Shown: in pieces, positions 13,718-21,742 of the stretch
Numbering within the stretch: position 1 is the stretch's first letter
Layout of the letters: every line of letters begins with the position of its first letter
From: CAYJAD01 sp964371835
Lineage (GTDB): Bacteria; Desulfobacterota; Desulfovibrionia; Desulfovibrionales; Desulfovibrionaceae
Direction: 5' to 3'
Assembly: GCA_964371835.1 (NCBI GenBank)
Contig: CAYJOP010000029.1
Span: 1-21,759, forward strand
Length of the DNA stretch: 21,759 bases
Translations under genes and position numbers: made by a program
Notes under the pieces: model-generated
The model's database searches: none
The model's input: the letters and a program-made list of their open reading frames with translations, nothing else
Told to the model about the DNA's origin: nothing

Positions 13718-14605
13718 ATGACATACCAGCTTTTTAAAGAAAGTTTTAGCGCAGAGGGTTTGGAGCATCTTAAACGTGCAATTATATTGGCTTTGCAAGA
13801 AGACGGACCAGACTTAACCGCACAGGGTATATTTGCAAAGTCTGTAAATATTCACGCCACCATTTGGTCAAAACAAGATAGTATGGTTGCAGCTTTGCCT
13901 ATTATTCCTATAATTTTTAATGTGCATGCTAGCCTTGGCGGCGAACTTTGTACCTGGCAAGCCTTGGTGGAAGAAGGTAGCTTTGTAAAAGATGAAACTG
14001 CCATTGCTCATCTTGAGGGCCCTGCCAAGGACATTCTTAAACTTGAGCGTATTGTATTGAACTTTATGACACATTTGTCAGGAATTGCTAACTTGACTCG
14101 ACAGTATGTCCAAGCCTTGGACGGAACTGGCGTTAAGTTGCTTGATACTAGAAAGACCTTGCCTGGCCTAAGATGGCCAGAAAAATACGCTGTGCGTGTG
14201 GGCGGTGGTTATAATCATCGCAGAAATCTAACAGAAATGCTCATGCTTAAGGATAATCACATCGATGCAGCAGGCTCCATTGTGCAGGCAGTGCAAATGT
14301 TGAGAGATTGTTATAACCCATGCCCACCCATTGAGGTGGAGTGCCGTAACCTTAGTGATGTGCTTTTGGCTGTGGAGGCAAAGGCTGAGCGCATAATGCT
14401 AGATAATATGGATATTGAAAAATTAAAACAGTGCTTGCCACACATTCCAAACACTCAAGAGGCAGAAATTAGTGGCAATGTGCGCCTTGAAAATATTCGT
14501 GCGCTTGCCTTGGCAGATGGCGTAAGCCGTCGTGCGGACTTTATTTCCGTTGGTAGGTTAACCCACTCTGCTCCAGCAGCGGATTTTTCTTTAAGGATTA
14601 GTTAG
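13718..14605 (+). CDS. nadC: Nicotinate-nucleotide pyrophosphorylase (quinolinate phosphoribosyltransferase)
   Basis: This 295-residue enzyme converts quinolinate and PRPP to nicotinate mononucleotide and CO2 in de novo NAD synthesis. Conserved motifs are visible: ERIVLNFM (110-117), DTRKTLPGLR (143-152), KYAVRVGGGYNHR (156-168), MLKDNHI (176-182), EVECRN (206-211), IMLDNM (226-231), ISGNVRLENIR (251-261) and ISVGRLTHSAP (276-286). The ATG at 13718 is chosen because GGGG lies seven bases ahead of it; a TTG 15 bases upstream would place this site inside the gene. nadA and nadB are not adjacent. The last 8 bases overlap the end of the convergent flavoprotein gene. Confidence 0.95.
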   Translation: MTYQLFKESFSAEGLEHLKRAIILALQEDGPDLTAQGIFAKSVNIHATIWSKQDSMVAALPIIPIIFNVHASLGGELCTWQALVEEGSFVKDETAIAHLEGPAKDILKLERIVLNFMTHLSGIANLTRQYVQALDGTGVKLLDTRKTLPGLRWPEKYAVRVGGGYNHRRNLTEMLMLKDNHIDAAGSIVQAVQMLRDCYNPCPPIEVECRNLSDVLLAVEAKAERIMLDNMDIEKLKQCLPHIPNTQEAEISGNVRLENIRALALADGVSRRADFISVGRLTHSAPAADFSLRIS

Positions 14606-15056
14606 CTTTCTTTTTACTATGTTTGCCAGTGATATTTTCAATATCAATGCGAATAACAGCTGTGCGCATAAGCATCTTTGCAGGGGTGGGCATTTCGCAA
14701 TTTGCCATGTAACGCAGTGCAAGTGCATCAAGCGCATATATTTTTTCTGAAATATCTTCCACAATATAGGCCTTGCCTGTGCCACTGATTGAGCGATAAG
14801 CAGTGGTTGCTTTTTCGGGCAAGATTTCTACGTCAGCTACAGCACTAAAACCCACATGAGCATTGGCTTTAATACAGTCTAATTTTTGCCCTTCTTGGGC
14901 GCAATGCATGTATATTTTTCCACTTAAATGGACAAAATTTAATGCTATAATATATGGTGCTGGATTGTGGTTAAAGGCCACAAAAATTTCTTGGGCATCA
15001 CTTAATACGCCATCAAAAAAAGCTTGGTCAGTTTGTTCTCTGTCTTTTCTAAGCAT
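14598..15056 (-). CDS. NimA-like pyridoxamine-5'-phosphate-oxidase-fold flavoprotein
   Basis: This 152-residue protein has the split-barrel FMN-binding fold of the NimA/PNPOx-like family. It starts with RKDREQTD and has a strand with APYIIALNFVHLSGKIYMHCAQEGQKLDCIKAN (33-65). The barrel motif supplies the flavin-phosphate contact (Lys58), and GFSAVADVEILP and SISGTGKAYIVED follow. The basic tail (KHSKKKAN) is unusual. Relatives bind FMN, F420 or heme; some reduce nitroimidazoles, while most have unknown physiological substrates. AGGA precedes the ATG. It converges on nadC with an 8-bp overlap of the coding ends, leaving no room for a terminator between them. Confidence 0.85.
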   Translation of the reverse strand: MLRKDREQTDQAFFDGVLSDAQEIFVAFNHNPAPYIIALNFVHLSGKIYMHCAQEGQKLDCIKANAHVGFSAVADVEILPEKATTAYRSISGTGKAYIVEDISEKIYALDALALRYMANCEMPTPAKMLMRTAVIRIDIENITGKHSKKKAN

Positions 15057-15149
15057 GGTACTTTTTTCCTATGGTACAAAACTCCATAAGGCTCTTGTTA
15101 TAAATTACAAATTTAATAAAAATCACTGGCTAAAATGCTATAAAATTGA

Positions 15150-15242
15150 ACTGTGCAAAACCAGCCAGAACTTTCTGCTGGCGTTGGCAAAGTAGCAGTT
15201 GGAGACTACGCAGTTTGAAAATAATATAGAATGTGTTGTTAA
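15150..15242 (+). repeat. Multi-hairpin structured repeat, copy A
   Basis: This stretch aligns with 382-475 over its length. GCCAG/CTGGC (15164-15182) matches the first palindrome of copy B. GTAG/CTAC (about 15192-15209) brackets the shared TTGGAG. Bases 15220-15227 pair with 15233-15240 as eight consecutive A-U or U-G pairs in the plus-strand RNA sense. It lies in the 375-bp gap 15057-15431, between the unknown 181-aa gene (downstream side) and the nimA-like gene (upstream side). Nothing else was recognised in that gap. Confidence 0.5.
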
Positions 15243-15431
15243 GATTCAAGCAGTAAAAAATTTTTGTGCAAGTTTATAGTTTTATCTTTAGATGAAGCGA
15301 CATTTTGATTGCCGCTAGTTTATTATAGAAATTTTTTTGTTTTCATGCCTTCACTTTGAAAATTATAATAATTTTAACTTAAAAAAGTAAATGTTACATA
15401 GTATGGTGCAAAAAATACTTACCAACCCTAA

Positions 15432-15977
15432 TTATTTTAAATAAAAGTGGGATAAAGCACCCTTAGTACAAACACGATATTGAGGTAAATTATCTGAATG
15501 ATTTTGGTTTTGTACTGAAAGTATAAAATCAAGCCCACGGCTTACAAGGGCTGCTTTACGCAACGAATGTAGATGTTTTAACAGTAGTTCATCGGTGCCA
15601 AGCGTTGAAAGTAGAGCATCTTCTTCCTCTTGGCATTGTAAAATTAATTGATTGTCAGAAGATAGACTAATGGTCAGCTTTTCTTGAATATTAATATTAT
15701 GGCTTTGTAAAAGATCTTCCAAGTGGTTAAGAAATTCTTCTTGCAAGTATTCCATATGTTCTTCAATTTCCTTAGTGGCAGCTTGACCAAAAAATTTAAT
15801 GCATTGGCCTACTGTTGCAAGGGCTTGCTCATCGCTATCTTGTTCATGCGTGACATTTGAGTCCATATTTTTTTCATCATCATACCAAGCTGGTAAGGAT
15901 GATGAGCGATTACTTGCTGGCATATCAGCCTTTTGCAAGAAAAGCATTGTATCAATGGCGTTGGTGTTGTCTTTCAC
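15432..15977 (-). CDS. Unrecognised 181-aa acidic protein
   Basis: I do not recognise this gene. The start is placed at GTG 15977 because a strong GGGAGG stands seven bases before it; a longer frame to 16037 exists but would bury that site. Residues 1-50 are polar and probably disordered (SSSLPAWYDDEKN). Residues 50-93 form a likely amphipathic helix or coiled coil (FGQAATKEIEEHMEYLQEEFLNHLEDLL). The end combines strands (EKLTISLSSDNQLILQ) and helices (LGTDELLLKHLHSLRKAALVSRGLDFI). There is no signal peptide, membrane segment or clear catalytic motif, which suggests a small cytoplasmic, possibly oligomeric protein. It is divergent from the AI-2E-family gene and stands alone. Codon use looks like that of the neighbours. 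Confidence 0.7.
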   Translation of the reverse strand: MKDNTNAIDTMLFLQKADMPASNRSSSLPAWYDDEKNMDSNVTHEQDSDEQALATVGQCIKFFGQAATKEIEEHMEYLQEEFLNHLEDLLQSHNINIQEKLTISLSSDNQLILQCQEEEDALLSTLGTDELLLKHLHSLRKAALVSRGLDFILSVQNQNHSDNLPQYRVCTKGALSHFYLK

Positions 15978-16260
15978 GGTTACCTCCCATGTGGATTTTT
16001 TTTCCGTGTGGTTGTTGTTATATTTTTTATAAAGCAAGATGAGTGCCAGAGTTGTGTCAGTTGTGCAGGATTTTTTTTAAATCTAAAAAAAGTCTAGATA
16101 TTATTAAGATTTATTAAACTGAATTTTTTTGCAAAAATTTTGTATCCGTGTATACTTACTTTCTTGCTGTAGATTAGTGGGTCTAATTTTTGGAAAATGT
16201 AAAAAAATACATTATAAATAGTACTTATATAACCATTGCATTTATGCATGGAGAATTAAC

Positions 16261-17280
16261 TTGCAAAGAATTTATGCTTTTTTAGTGCTTGGTAGTTGGA
16301 GCTTGCTTTTGTGGCCATTTCCTGCCGAAACTTTTTTGGCGGCTTGCCTGGCTTGTTTTTTACGTCCACTTTACACTCGCCTTCTTAATCGCTGGCAATC
16401 ATCTAAGGCTACAATTATAATGGGTTTTGGCCTGTGCATAGGGGTAATACTTCCCATCACTGTAGTCATGCTTATGGTCATACCACAAGCTGTAAACGGG
16501 TTAACACTCTTAAATAATTTACAGAAATCTGGTTGGATATATGGTCCTGAAATGCAGGCTTTTTTCGATAGTATAGATTCATGGATTAAAGAGGTTCCTG
16601 GTATGGAGGGTGGTATTAACCAAATAACCAACGAACTTACAGCATTTTTGGCCTCGTCCATTCAAACTGTTGTCACTAGTGGCCTTGGTATTGCTGGTAG
16701 CACCATGGGCTTTGCTGTACGCATTTGTATTTTGATTTCTCTGAGTATGATTGGCATAATTTATGCGCCCCATTTGTTTGTATTTTCAAAAAATGTAACA
16801 CAATTTCCTGACGAAGTGCTATCACGTTTTATTATTGCTGTTCGCCAAGCCATAAGGGCAGTGCTTTGGGGTGTAGTCTTAGTTGCTGGTATTCAAGGGC
16901 TTTTATGTGCTGTAGGTTTTGCTTTTGCAAACTTGCCAGGATTTGCCTTTTGGGGTCTTGTGTCAGCTTTTGTGGCTCCCATTCCTTTGGTGGGCACAAG
17001 CATTGTGTGGATTCCAGCCTGTATTTATATTTGGTTTGCTGTATCCAAGGGCACAGCCATCGGATTAGTGATTTGGTGCTTACTAATTGTGGTTGGTGCA
17101 GATAACTTGTTGCGTCCATTATTCTTGCGTGGTGGACTAAATGCATCATTTACAGTGGTTCTTATATCAATACTATGCGGACTTGTGGCCTTTGGCCCTG
17201 TGGGAATTGTTGCAGGTCCAGTGCTTGCGGCATTTGCACTTCAAGCTGCAAGAGAAGTGGATATAGCATCTTCTGAATAA
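16261..17280 (+). CDS. AI-2E/PerM-family transporter
   Basis: This 339-residue polytopic membrane protein begins at a TTG codon with TGGAGAA about seven bases upstream. Membrane segments are visible near 8-36, 50-76, 150-170, 200-224, 228-260, 265-282 and 298-330, with the characteristic large amphipathic, extracytoplasmic region at about 85-140. The family signature near the end reads DNLLRPLFLRG (281-291), followed by FGPVGIVAGPVLAAF (311-325). Members include E. coli TqsA (AI-2 export) and Na+/H+ or organic-ion antiporters, so the substrate cannot be deduced. A small near-palindrome (CCAT-GCA, about 16236-16254) overlaps the ribosome-binding site. The gene is divergent from the unknown 181-aa gene and converges on polA across a 236-bp gap filled mostly by a repeat. 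Confidence 0.85.
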   Translation: MQRIYAFLVLGSWSLLLWPFPAETFLAACLACFLRPLYTRLLNRWQSSKATIIMGFGLCIGVILPITVVMLMVIPQAVNGLTLLNNLQKSGWIYGPEMQAFFDSIDSWIKEVPGMEGGINQITNELTAFLASSIQTVVTSGLGIAGSTMGFAVRICILISLSMIGIIYAPHLFVFSKNVTQFPDEVLSRFIIAVRQAIRAVLWGVVLVAGIQGLLCAVGFAFANLPGFAFWGLVSAFVAPIPLVGTSIVWIPACIYIWFAVSKGTAIGLVIWCLLIVVGADNLLRPLFLRGGLNASFTVVLISILCGLVAFGPVGIVAGPVLAAFALQAAREVDIASSE

Positions 17281-17344
17281 ATATTGAAAAATATCAATCG
17301 TATAGGTGGAATTTTTTTGTTTTTCTTACAGAAAAATTATGGTA

Positions 17345-17486
17345 GTCGGCACTAAAAAACAATATTTTTGCAGCATAAAATGCCAGAAAGTTGTATTTCA
17401 TACGCTTGTTTCTGGCATTTTTATTAGCTCATTTTTAGTTAAAAATGATTTGCTTTCGGTGTGTTATGTGGTTTTTCAGTGACGAC
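17345..17486 (-). repeat. Inverted-terminal-repeat element, copy 2 (142 bp)
   Basis: The ends GTCGGCACTAAAAAAC (17345-17360) and GTTTTTCAGTGACGAC (17471-17486) are imperfect inverse copies flanked by TA on both sides (17343-17344, 17487-17488). Read in reverse complement, it aligns along its length with 202-345, including the TIRs and the internal stem. Outside it, 17320-17338 matches the hairpin next to copy 1. It occupies most of the gap between the convergent AI-2E-family and polA genes. Confidence 0.65.
17377..17421. terminator. 13-bp hairpin inside repeat copy 2, probable bidirectional terminator
   Basis: AAAATGCCAGAAA (17377-17389) pairs perfectly with TTTCTGGCATTTT (17409-17421) around a 19-base loop, with T-rich flanks on both strands. 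It is the only strong hairpin between two convergent genes, so it probably ends both transcripts. Confidence 0.55.
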
Positions 17487-17516
17487 TATGCAGTGGATGA
17501 TGTTTTTTTAGCGTAG

Positions 17517-20210
17517 TTAATGCGCTAAGTTCCAATTTGATCCTACCCCCCAATCAACAAGCAATGGTACATCCAATTTTTGCCCATTTGGTGCAATGTT
17601 AGTCATGATTTCAGCCATGCGTTTACCTGCTATTTCAGCGTGTTGAATGGGTGTTTCCAGTAAGAGTTCGTCATGCACTTGCAAGGCAAGTTTTGCATTA
17701 AGTTCAAGTAATTTGTCATCAGCATTAACTTTGAGCATAGCAATTTTAATAATGTCTGCGGCTGAACCTTGGATGACAGTATTAATGGCTTGGCGTCTGG
17801 CCAATGAAAATTTTAAACTATGCTTTGAGTGAATATCTGGCAAAATTCTGCGGCGGCCTGCAATGGTTGTTACATAGCCCAGTTCCTTGGTTTGCTCTTC
17901 AATTTGCTCATAAAATTCTTTTAATTTACCAAGATGCTTGAAGTAATTTGCAATAAAGTCTTTGGCCTCAGAAGTTGTAATGCCAAGCTCTTGGGCAAGT
18001 TTTTGTGCACCCATGCCGTAGATTAGTCCAAAGTTAATGGTTTTTGCATTGCGGCGTTGGTCGGCATTTACTGCATCTTGTGAAAGACCATAGATGATTG
18101 CGGCAGTGCTTGTGTGAATGTCTAGGCCCTTATGAAAAGCATCTAAAAGTACAGGGTCTTGCGACATGTGGGCAAGCACTCGTAACTCAATTTGTGAATA
18201 ATCTGCTGACACCAGTAAATGCTCAGGTGCTGCCACAAAGCAAGTGCGCATGCGCCTGCCCAAGTCCCCACGCACAGGAATATTTTGTAAATTGGGATTG
18301 CTTGAAGATAAACGCCCAGTTGCAGTTGCTAATTGATTAAAATTGCTATGTATGCGCCCTGTAGCGTCGGCAAGTTTTGGTAAAGGCTCAAGATATGTTG
18401 AGCGTAGTTTTTCTAATTTTCTAAATTCAAGCACGGCATCAACCACTGGATTTCCGGCTAATTTTTCAAGTTTTTCTTGTGCTGTTGAAAGCTGACCGCC
18501 CTTGGTTTTTCCTGCTGTTGGTAATTTTAATGTGGTAAATAATACCTCACCCAATTGTTGGGCTGAACGAATATTAAAGCGTGTACCTGTGGCGGCATAA
18601 ACTTCCTCTGTGCGTGCATCAAGGTCTTTTTGCACATCATTTAAAAAGGATTTAAATGCCGCTGGGTCAACAGCAATGCCAACATCTTCCATCATTGCAA
18701 GAACATATATTAATGGCATCTCAAGCTCATAATAGAGCTTGGCTAAATTTTGCTCAGCAAGAATTACAGTTAAGTCCTCCCACATGGCAAGGGCTGTGCT
18801 TGTGGGTGTGCTGCCATGTATATTTAACTTGCTTATCCATTGCCATTGCAAGCGGGGCCAAGTATAATCACGCTCCTCTGGGTTTTGTAAATAAGCTGCA
18901 AGGCCAAGGTCAAACCATTGTGTTATATCTATTTCATGCCAAATTTTATTTTTGCGTAGCAAGCTTTTCACATCTGGTGTGATAATGTTTTTGGCTTTTT
19001 TAAGTTGTAATATTAGTTCATTATTTAAATCCACATGCCATTCTTTGTTGTTTATGCCCAGCACAAAACCTTGTTCTTCACGCGCGTAAAAAAAAGCAGG
19101 TAAAAGCGATACAGTAATGCCTTGCATATCAGGCAGCTCATCAATGCTAATTTTTTGAGCAAGCGCAGGTCCTTGTGAAGTTGGGACTTGGTTTGCATCA
19201 AAAAGACTTGCTTGTACTTGGGTTTGAGCTGATTTTTTAGGCTTTTCTTCTATTTTTGTATCTACATGGGTTTGAGCTGTTTGCTCAATCTCAGGATTTT
19301 TTTGGCCAGACGTTAACAAGAGGCCAGCACGCAACATGCTTTCCACTTCTCGCAAGAGTGAAGTTAGTTCAAATTCCTGTAAAAATGAACTAATTTCCTG
19401 TGGTACTATGGGCTTTATGCGCAAGTTTTCTTCTTGTATGTTTAGGCATTGGTCTGTGCTCAATGTAGTTAGTTTGCGATAAAGGAACATTTCATCCACA
19501 TGTGGTGATATTTTTTGTAGAAGCTTTGGTGGCAGGCGGTCTAGGCCGTCACGAATGTCTTCCAATGATGAAAAATCCGCAAAGATTTTTTCAGCAGTTT
19601 TTGGGCCAATGCCTGGAACCCCAGGAATATTGTCGCTGCTATCGCCAATTAAGGCTTGCACATCTGGCCATTGGCTAGGTTTAAGGCCAGTATCTTGGGT
19701 GAAGGACTCAGCAGAAAGTAATTTTTCTTCCTTACTGGCTGGATCCCAAAGCCATACATTAGGGCCAAGGCATTGGCGTAAATCTTTATCAGATCCGATG
19801 ATGACAACAGGGCGGTCTTTGGAATAACGTTTAGCAAGTGAGGCTATGCAGTCGTCTGCCTCACAGCCAGATGAAACTTCCAAGTGCAAGCCAAGATGTT
19901 TAGTCATGCGCTTAATTGGTTCTAATTGCTGTACAAGTTCTTCTGGTGTGGCATCTCTATTGGCTTTATATAATGGATATAGCTCATGGCGAAAGTTTTT
20001 GCCTCTGCCATCCATAAAAAATACAAATTGTGAAGGCTTTTCTTCACGCAAAATGCGTAATATAATTCTGGTGACAACATAGAGGGCATTGGTTGGAAAA
20101 CCATCTGAACGCTGTAAGCGATTGGCGTAAAAACCTCTAAAAATATAAGCATTTCCATCCATTAAAAATAGTGGAGATTCATTGAGATTTAACTTTTTTT
20201 GTAAGGACAT
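17517..20210 (-). CDS. polA: DNA polymerase I (5'-nuclease and polymerase active, proofreading site lost)
   Basis: This 897-residue enzyme handles gap filling, primer removal and repair. The 5'-nuclease domain (1-295) keeps its metal-binding acids: Asp18, Asp67, Glu117/Asp119/Asp120, Asp141/Asp143 and GDSSDNIPG (189-197). A poorly conserved linker (about 300-355) follows. The 3'-5' exonuclease fold (about 356-460) lacks the DxE and other catalytic acids (VSLLPAFFY where FDTET is expected), as in the Bacillus and Thermus enzymes. The polymerase domain is complete: motif A DYSQIELR with Asp670, O-helix R720-K723-F727-Y731, and motif C QVHDE with Asp847. AGGAAA precedes the ATG. It is the last gene of the recR-ZIP-polA cluster, 17 bases after the transporter stop. 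Confidence 0.96.
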   Translation of the reverse strand: MSLQKKLNLNESPLFLMDGNAYIFRGFYANRLQRSDGFPTNALYVVTRIILRILREEKPSQFVFFMDGRGKNFRHELYPLYKANRDATPEELVQQLEPIKRMTKHLGLHLEVSSGCEADDCIASLAKRYSKDRPVVIIGSDKDLRQCLGPNVWLWDPASKEEKLLSAESFTQDTGLKPSQWPDVQALIGDSSDNIPGVPGIGPKTAEKIFADFSSLEDIRDGLDRLPPKLLQKISPHVDEMFLYRKLTTLSTDQCLNIQEENLRIKPIVPQEISSFLQEFELTSLLREVESMLRAGLLLTSGQKNPEIEQTAQTHVDTKIEEKPKKSAQTQVQASLFDANQVPTSQGPALAQKISIDELPDMQGITVSLLPAFFYAREEQGFVLGINNKEWHVDLNNELILQLKKAKNIITPDVKSLLRKNKIWHEIDITQWFDLGLAAYLQNPEERDYTWPRLQWQWISKLNIHGSTPTSTALAMWEDLTVILAEQNLAKLYYELEMPLIYVLAMMEDVGIAVDPAAFKSFLNDVQKDLDARTEEVYAATGTRFNIRSAQQLGEVLFTTLKLPTAGKTKGGQLSTAQEKLEKLAGNPVVDAVLEFRKLEKLRSTYLEPLPKLADATGRIHSNFNQLATATGRLSSSNPNLQNIPVRGDLGRRMRTCFVAAPEHLLVSADYSQIELRVLAHMSQDPVLLDAFHKGLDIHTSTAAIIYGLSQDAVNADQRRNAKTINFGLIYGMGAQKLAQELGITTSEAKDFIANYFKHLGKLKEFYEQIEEQTKELGYVTTIAGRRRILPDIHSKHSLKFSLARRQAINTVIQGSAADIIKIAMLKVNADDKLLELNAKLALQVHDELLLETPIQHAEIAGKRMAEIMTNIAPNGQKLDVPLLVDWGVGSNWNLAH

Positions 20211-20227
20211 AGCGTTTCCTAAATTTA

Positions 20228-21034
20228 TTAAACAAATATTGTGTTGAAAATCATAACTAAAACAATCCCAACTATGGTTGCAAGGGTTGCATTATTGCCA
20301 TGCCCTGAAACTTGTGATTCTGGTATAATATCTTCCACAATAATATAGAGCATGGCGCCTGCGGCAAAGGCCAAGGCCATGGGCAAAATTTGTGTACTTA
20401 ATGAGATGGTTAAAGCTCCAAGAGCTGCACCAATGGGTGTTGTAATGCCGCTCATTGAGCCCCAAAAAAACGACTTTGCAGCACTAATACCCTCTGCTCG
20501 TAAGGCCATGGCCACGACTAGCCCTTCGGGTATGCCTTGTAACATGATTGACAGCATGAGCACGAGAGCATGATTCATGGACAAATCAGCATTTACAGCT
20601 TGCTCTGTGCCCATGACTCCGTAGCTAACACCAACTGCAAGACCTTCTGGAATGTGGTGTAAAGCCATGGCTAAAATTAGTAATATACTGCGATTTAAGT
20701 TGGTTGAAACACCCTCAGTTTTGTTGCTTAAATTGTGAGTGTGAGGGAGTAGGGCATCAAATCCACGCAAAAACAGTGTGCCAACAAAAAGACCAATCAT
20801 GGTTGGGAGAAAAGCAAACTTACCAAGGTCTTTGGATAAATCAAGTGAGGGTATGAGTAAAGACCAAAATGTTGCCCCAAGCATCATACCAGCAGCGGCC
20901 CCAAGCATTAGCTCAAGGGTTCCTTTTGAAAACTCTTTGCGTAAAAAAACTCCTGCTGCACCCAAAGCAATTGCCAAAAAAGGCCCAAGTCCGGCAAAAA
21001 AAGCCTGTACTGTGGGGTAAGCAAAAAAATCCAT
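20228..21034 (-). CDS. ZIP-family (GufA-type) divalent metal transporter
   Basis: This 268-residue membrane protein has about eight hydrophobic segments. The binuclear metal site of ZIP proteins is visible as HHIPEG (126-131) in the fourth helix and QGIPEG (166-171) in the fifth. The Gln in the latter is normal for the GufA subgroup, whereas ZupT has HNIPEG. Further polar residues are His98 and His100 in the variable loop (PHTHN) and Glu234/Asp235 near the end. It most likely imports Zn2+, possibly also Fe2+ or Mn2+. Its start lies 8 bases after recR and its stop 17 bases before polA, so co-transcription is likely. RecR's zinc finger and PolA's metal-dependent catalysis make the grouping suggestive. 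Confidence 0.9.
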   Translation of the reverse strand: MDFFAYPTVQAFFAGLGPFLAIALGAAGVFLRKEFSKGTLELMLGAAAGMMLGATFWSLLIPSLDLSKDLGKFAFLPTMIGLFVGTLFLRGFDALLPHTHNLSNKTEGVSTNLNRSILLILAMALHHIPEGLAVGVSYGVMGTEQAVNADLSMNHALVLMLSIMLQGIPEGLVVAMALRAEGISAAKSFFWGSMSGITTPIGAALGALTISLSTQILPMALAFAAGAMLYIIVEDIIPESQVSGHGNNATLATIVGIVLVMIFNTIFV

Positions 21035-21042
21035 AAAGATGC

Positions 21043-21648
21043 CTATAACTCTTGGCGAAATTGCAAAGACTGTCGCAAGGTTTCTTTATCCATAAACTTA
21101 ACTTCTTGTCCCAGTGGAATGCCTTGGGCAAGGCGGGTAATTTTAATATGTGGAAAAGTTTTTTGCACAAGGTTGCGGATGTAAAAGCCAGTTGTGTCAG
21201 CTTCAATGGTAGTTCCAAGACCAAGCACAAGCTCATTAACTTGCCCTTCATGTAGGCGTGCGGTTAATTTGTCAAGGTCAAGGCCTTCTGTATTACTGCT
21301 ACCAGACTGTAAAAGCCCACCTAGAATTAGATACTGACCATTATAAATACCGCCTTCTTCAAGGGTTAGCATGCTATCCCACTCAGCCACAAGGCAAAGT
21401 GTGGATTGCTCGCGGTTAATATCTGCACAAACAACACAAGGGTCTTGGGCAGTAAGACCACCGCAATGTGAGCAAAGGTGCAAATTGTCACGCAAATCGT
21501 GTATGGCTTTACCAAGACGGCGAGTTTCAGACTCTGGCCATTTTAAGAAAACCATAGCCACACGCATGGCAGACTTTGGGCCAAGGCCTGGCAAGCGTGA
21601 AAGTTGCTCAACTACAGCTCTTAGGGGTTCTGGGATACGTTTATTCAT
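21043..21648 (-). CDS. recR: Recombination mediator RecR
   Basis: This 201-residue protein acts with RecO (and RecF) to load RecA on SSB-coated DNA gaps. The N-terminal helix-hairpin-helix reads LPGLGPKSAMR (19-29), and a C4 zinc finger has Cys59, Cys62, Cys71 and Cys74. The Toprim domain (about 80-175) contains LCLVAEWDSMLTLEEGG and LGTTIEADTTGFYI, followed by RLAQGIPLGQEVKFMD and a C-terminal Walker-B-like tail. Length is standard. No clear ribosome-binding site precedes the ATG (AAACATATT), which suggests translational coupling or weak initiation. In many bacteria dnaX and ybaB lie upstream, but the 111 bases left in the window hold only hairpins. Confidence 0.96.
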   Translation of the reverse strand: MNKRIPEPLRAVVEQLSRLPGLGPKSAMRVAMVFLKWPESETRRLGKAIHDLRDNLHLCSHCGGLTAQDPCVVCADINREQSTLCLVAEWDSMLTLEEGGIYNGQYLILGGLLQSGSSNTEGLDLDKLTARLHEGQVNELVLGLGTTIEADTTGFYIRNLVQKTFPHIKITRLAQGIPLGQEVKFMDKETLRQSLQFRQEL

Positions 21649-21692
21649 AATATGTTTAAAAAGCTATTATCTGTAAAATTAAAAATTAGCAA

Positions 21693-21742
21693 TCAGTTCA
21701 AAATGAACTGAATGCCACAGGATGTGGCAAGCCCCGCAGGGG
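21693..21742. repeat. Three consecutive small hairpins upstream of recR
   Basis: TCAGTTCA/TGAACTGA (21693-21711), TGCCACA/TGTGGCA (21713-21729) and CCCC/GGGG (21732-21742) follow each other with 3-base loops. The layout recalls the chained hairpins at 391-473 and 4500-4802. They may be the 3' end of the next gene upstream, a repeat, or the recR leader. The window ends before this can be decided. Confidence 0.55.

Noticed and set aside
15978..16037. Longer start for the 181-aa unknown protein
   Set aside because: It would include the strong GGGAGG ribosome-binding site in the coding region; the upstream start has none comparable.
391..17421. CRISPR-like array formed by GCCAGAA/TTCTGGC palindromes
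   Set aside because: The three occurrences (391, 15164, 17383) are kilobases apart and not regularly spaced; they belong to dispersed hairpin repeats.
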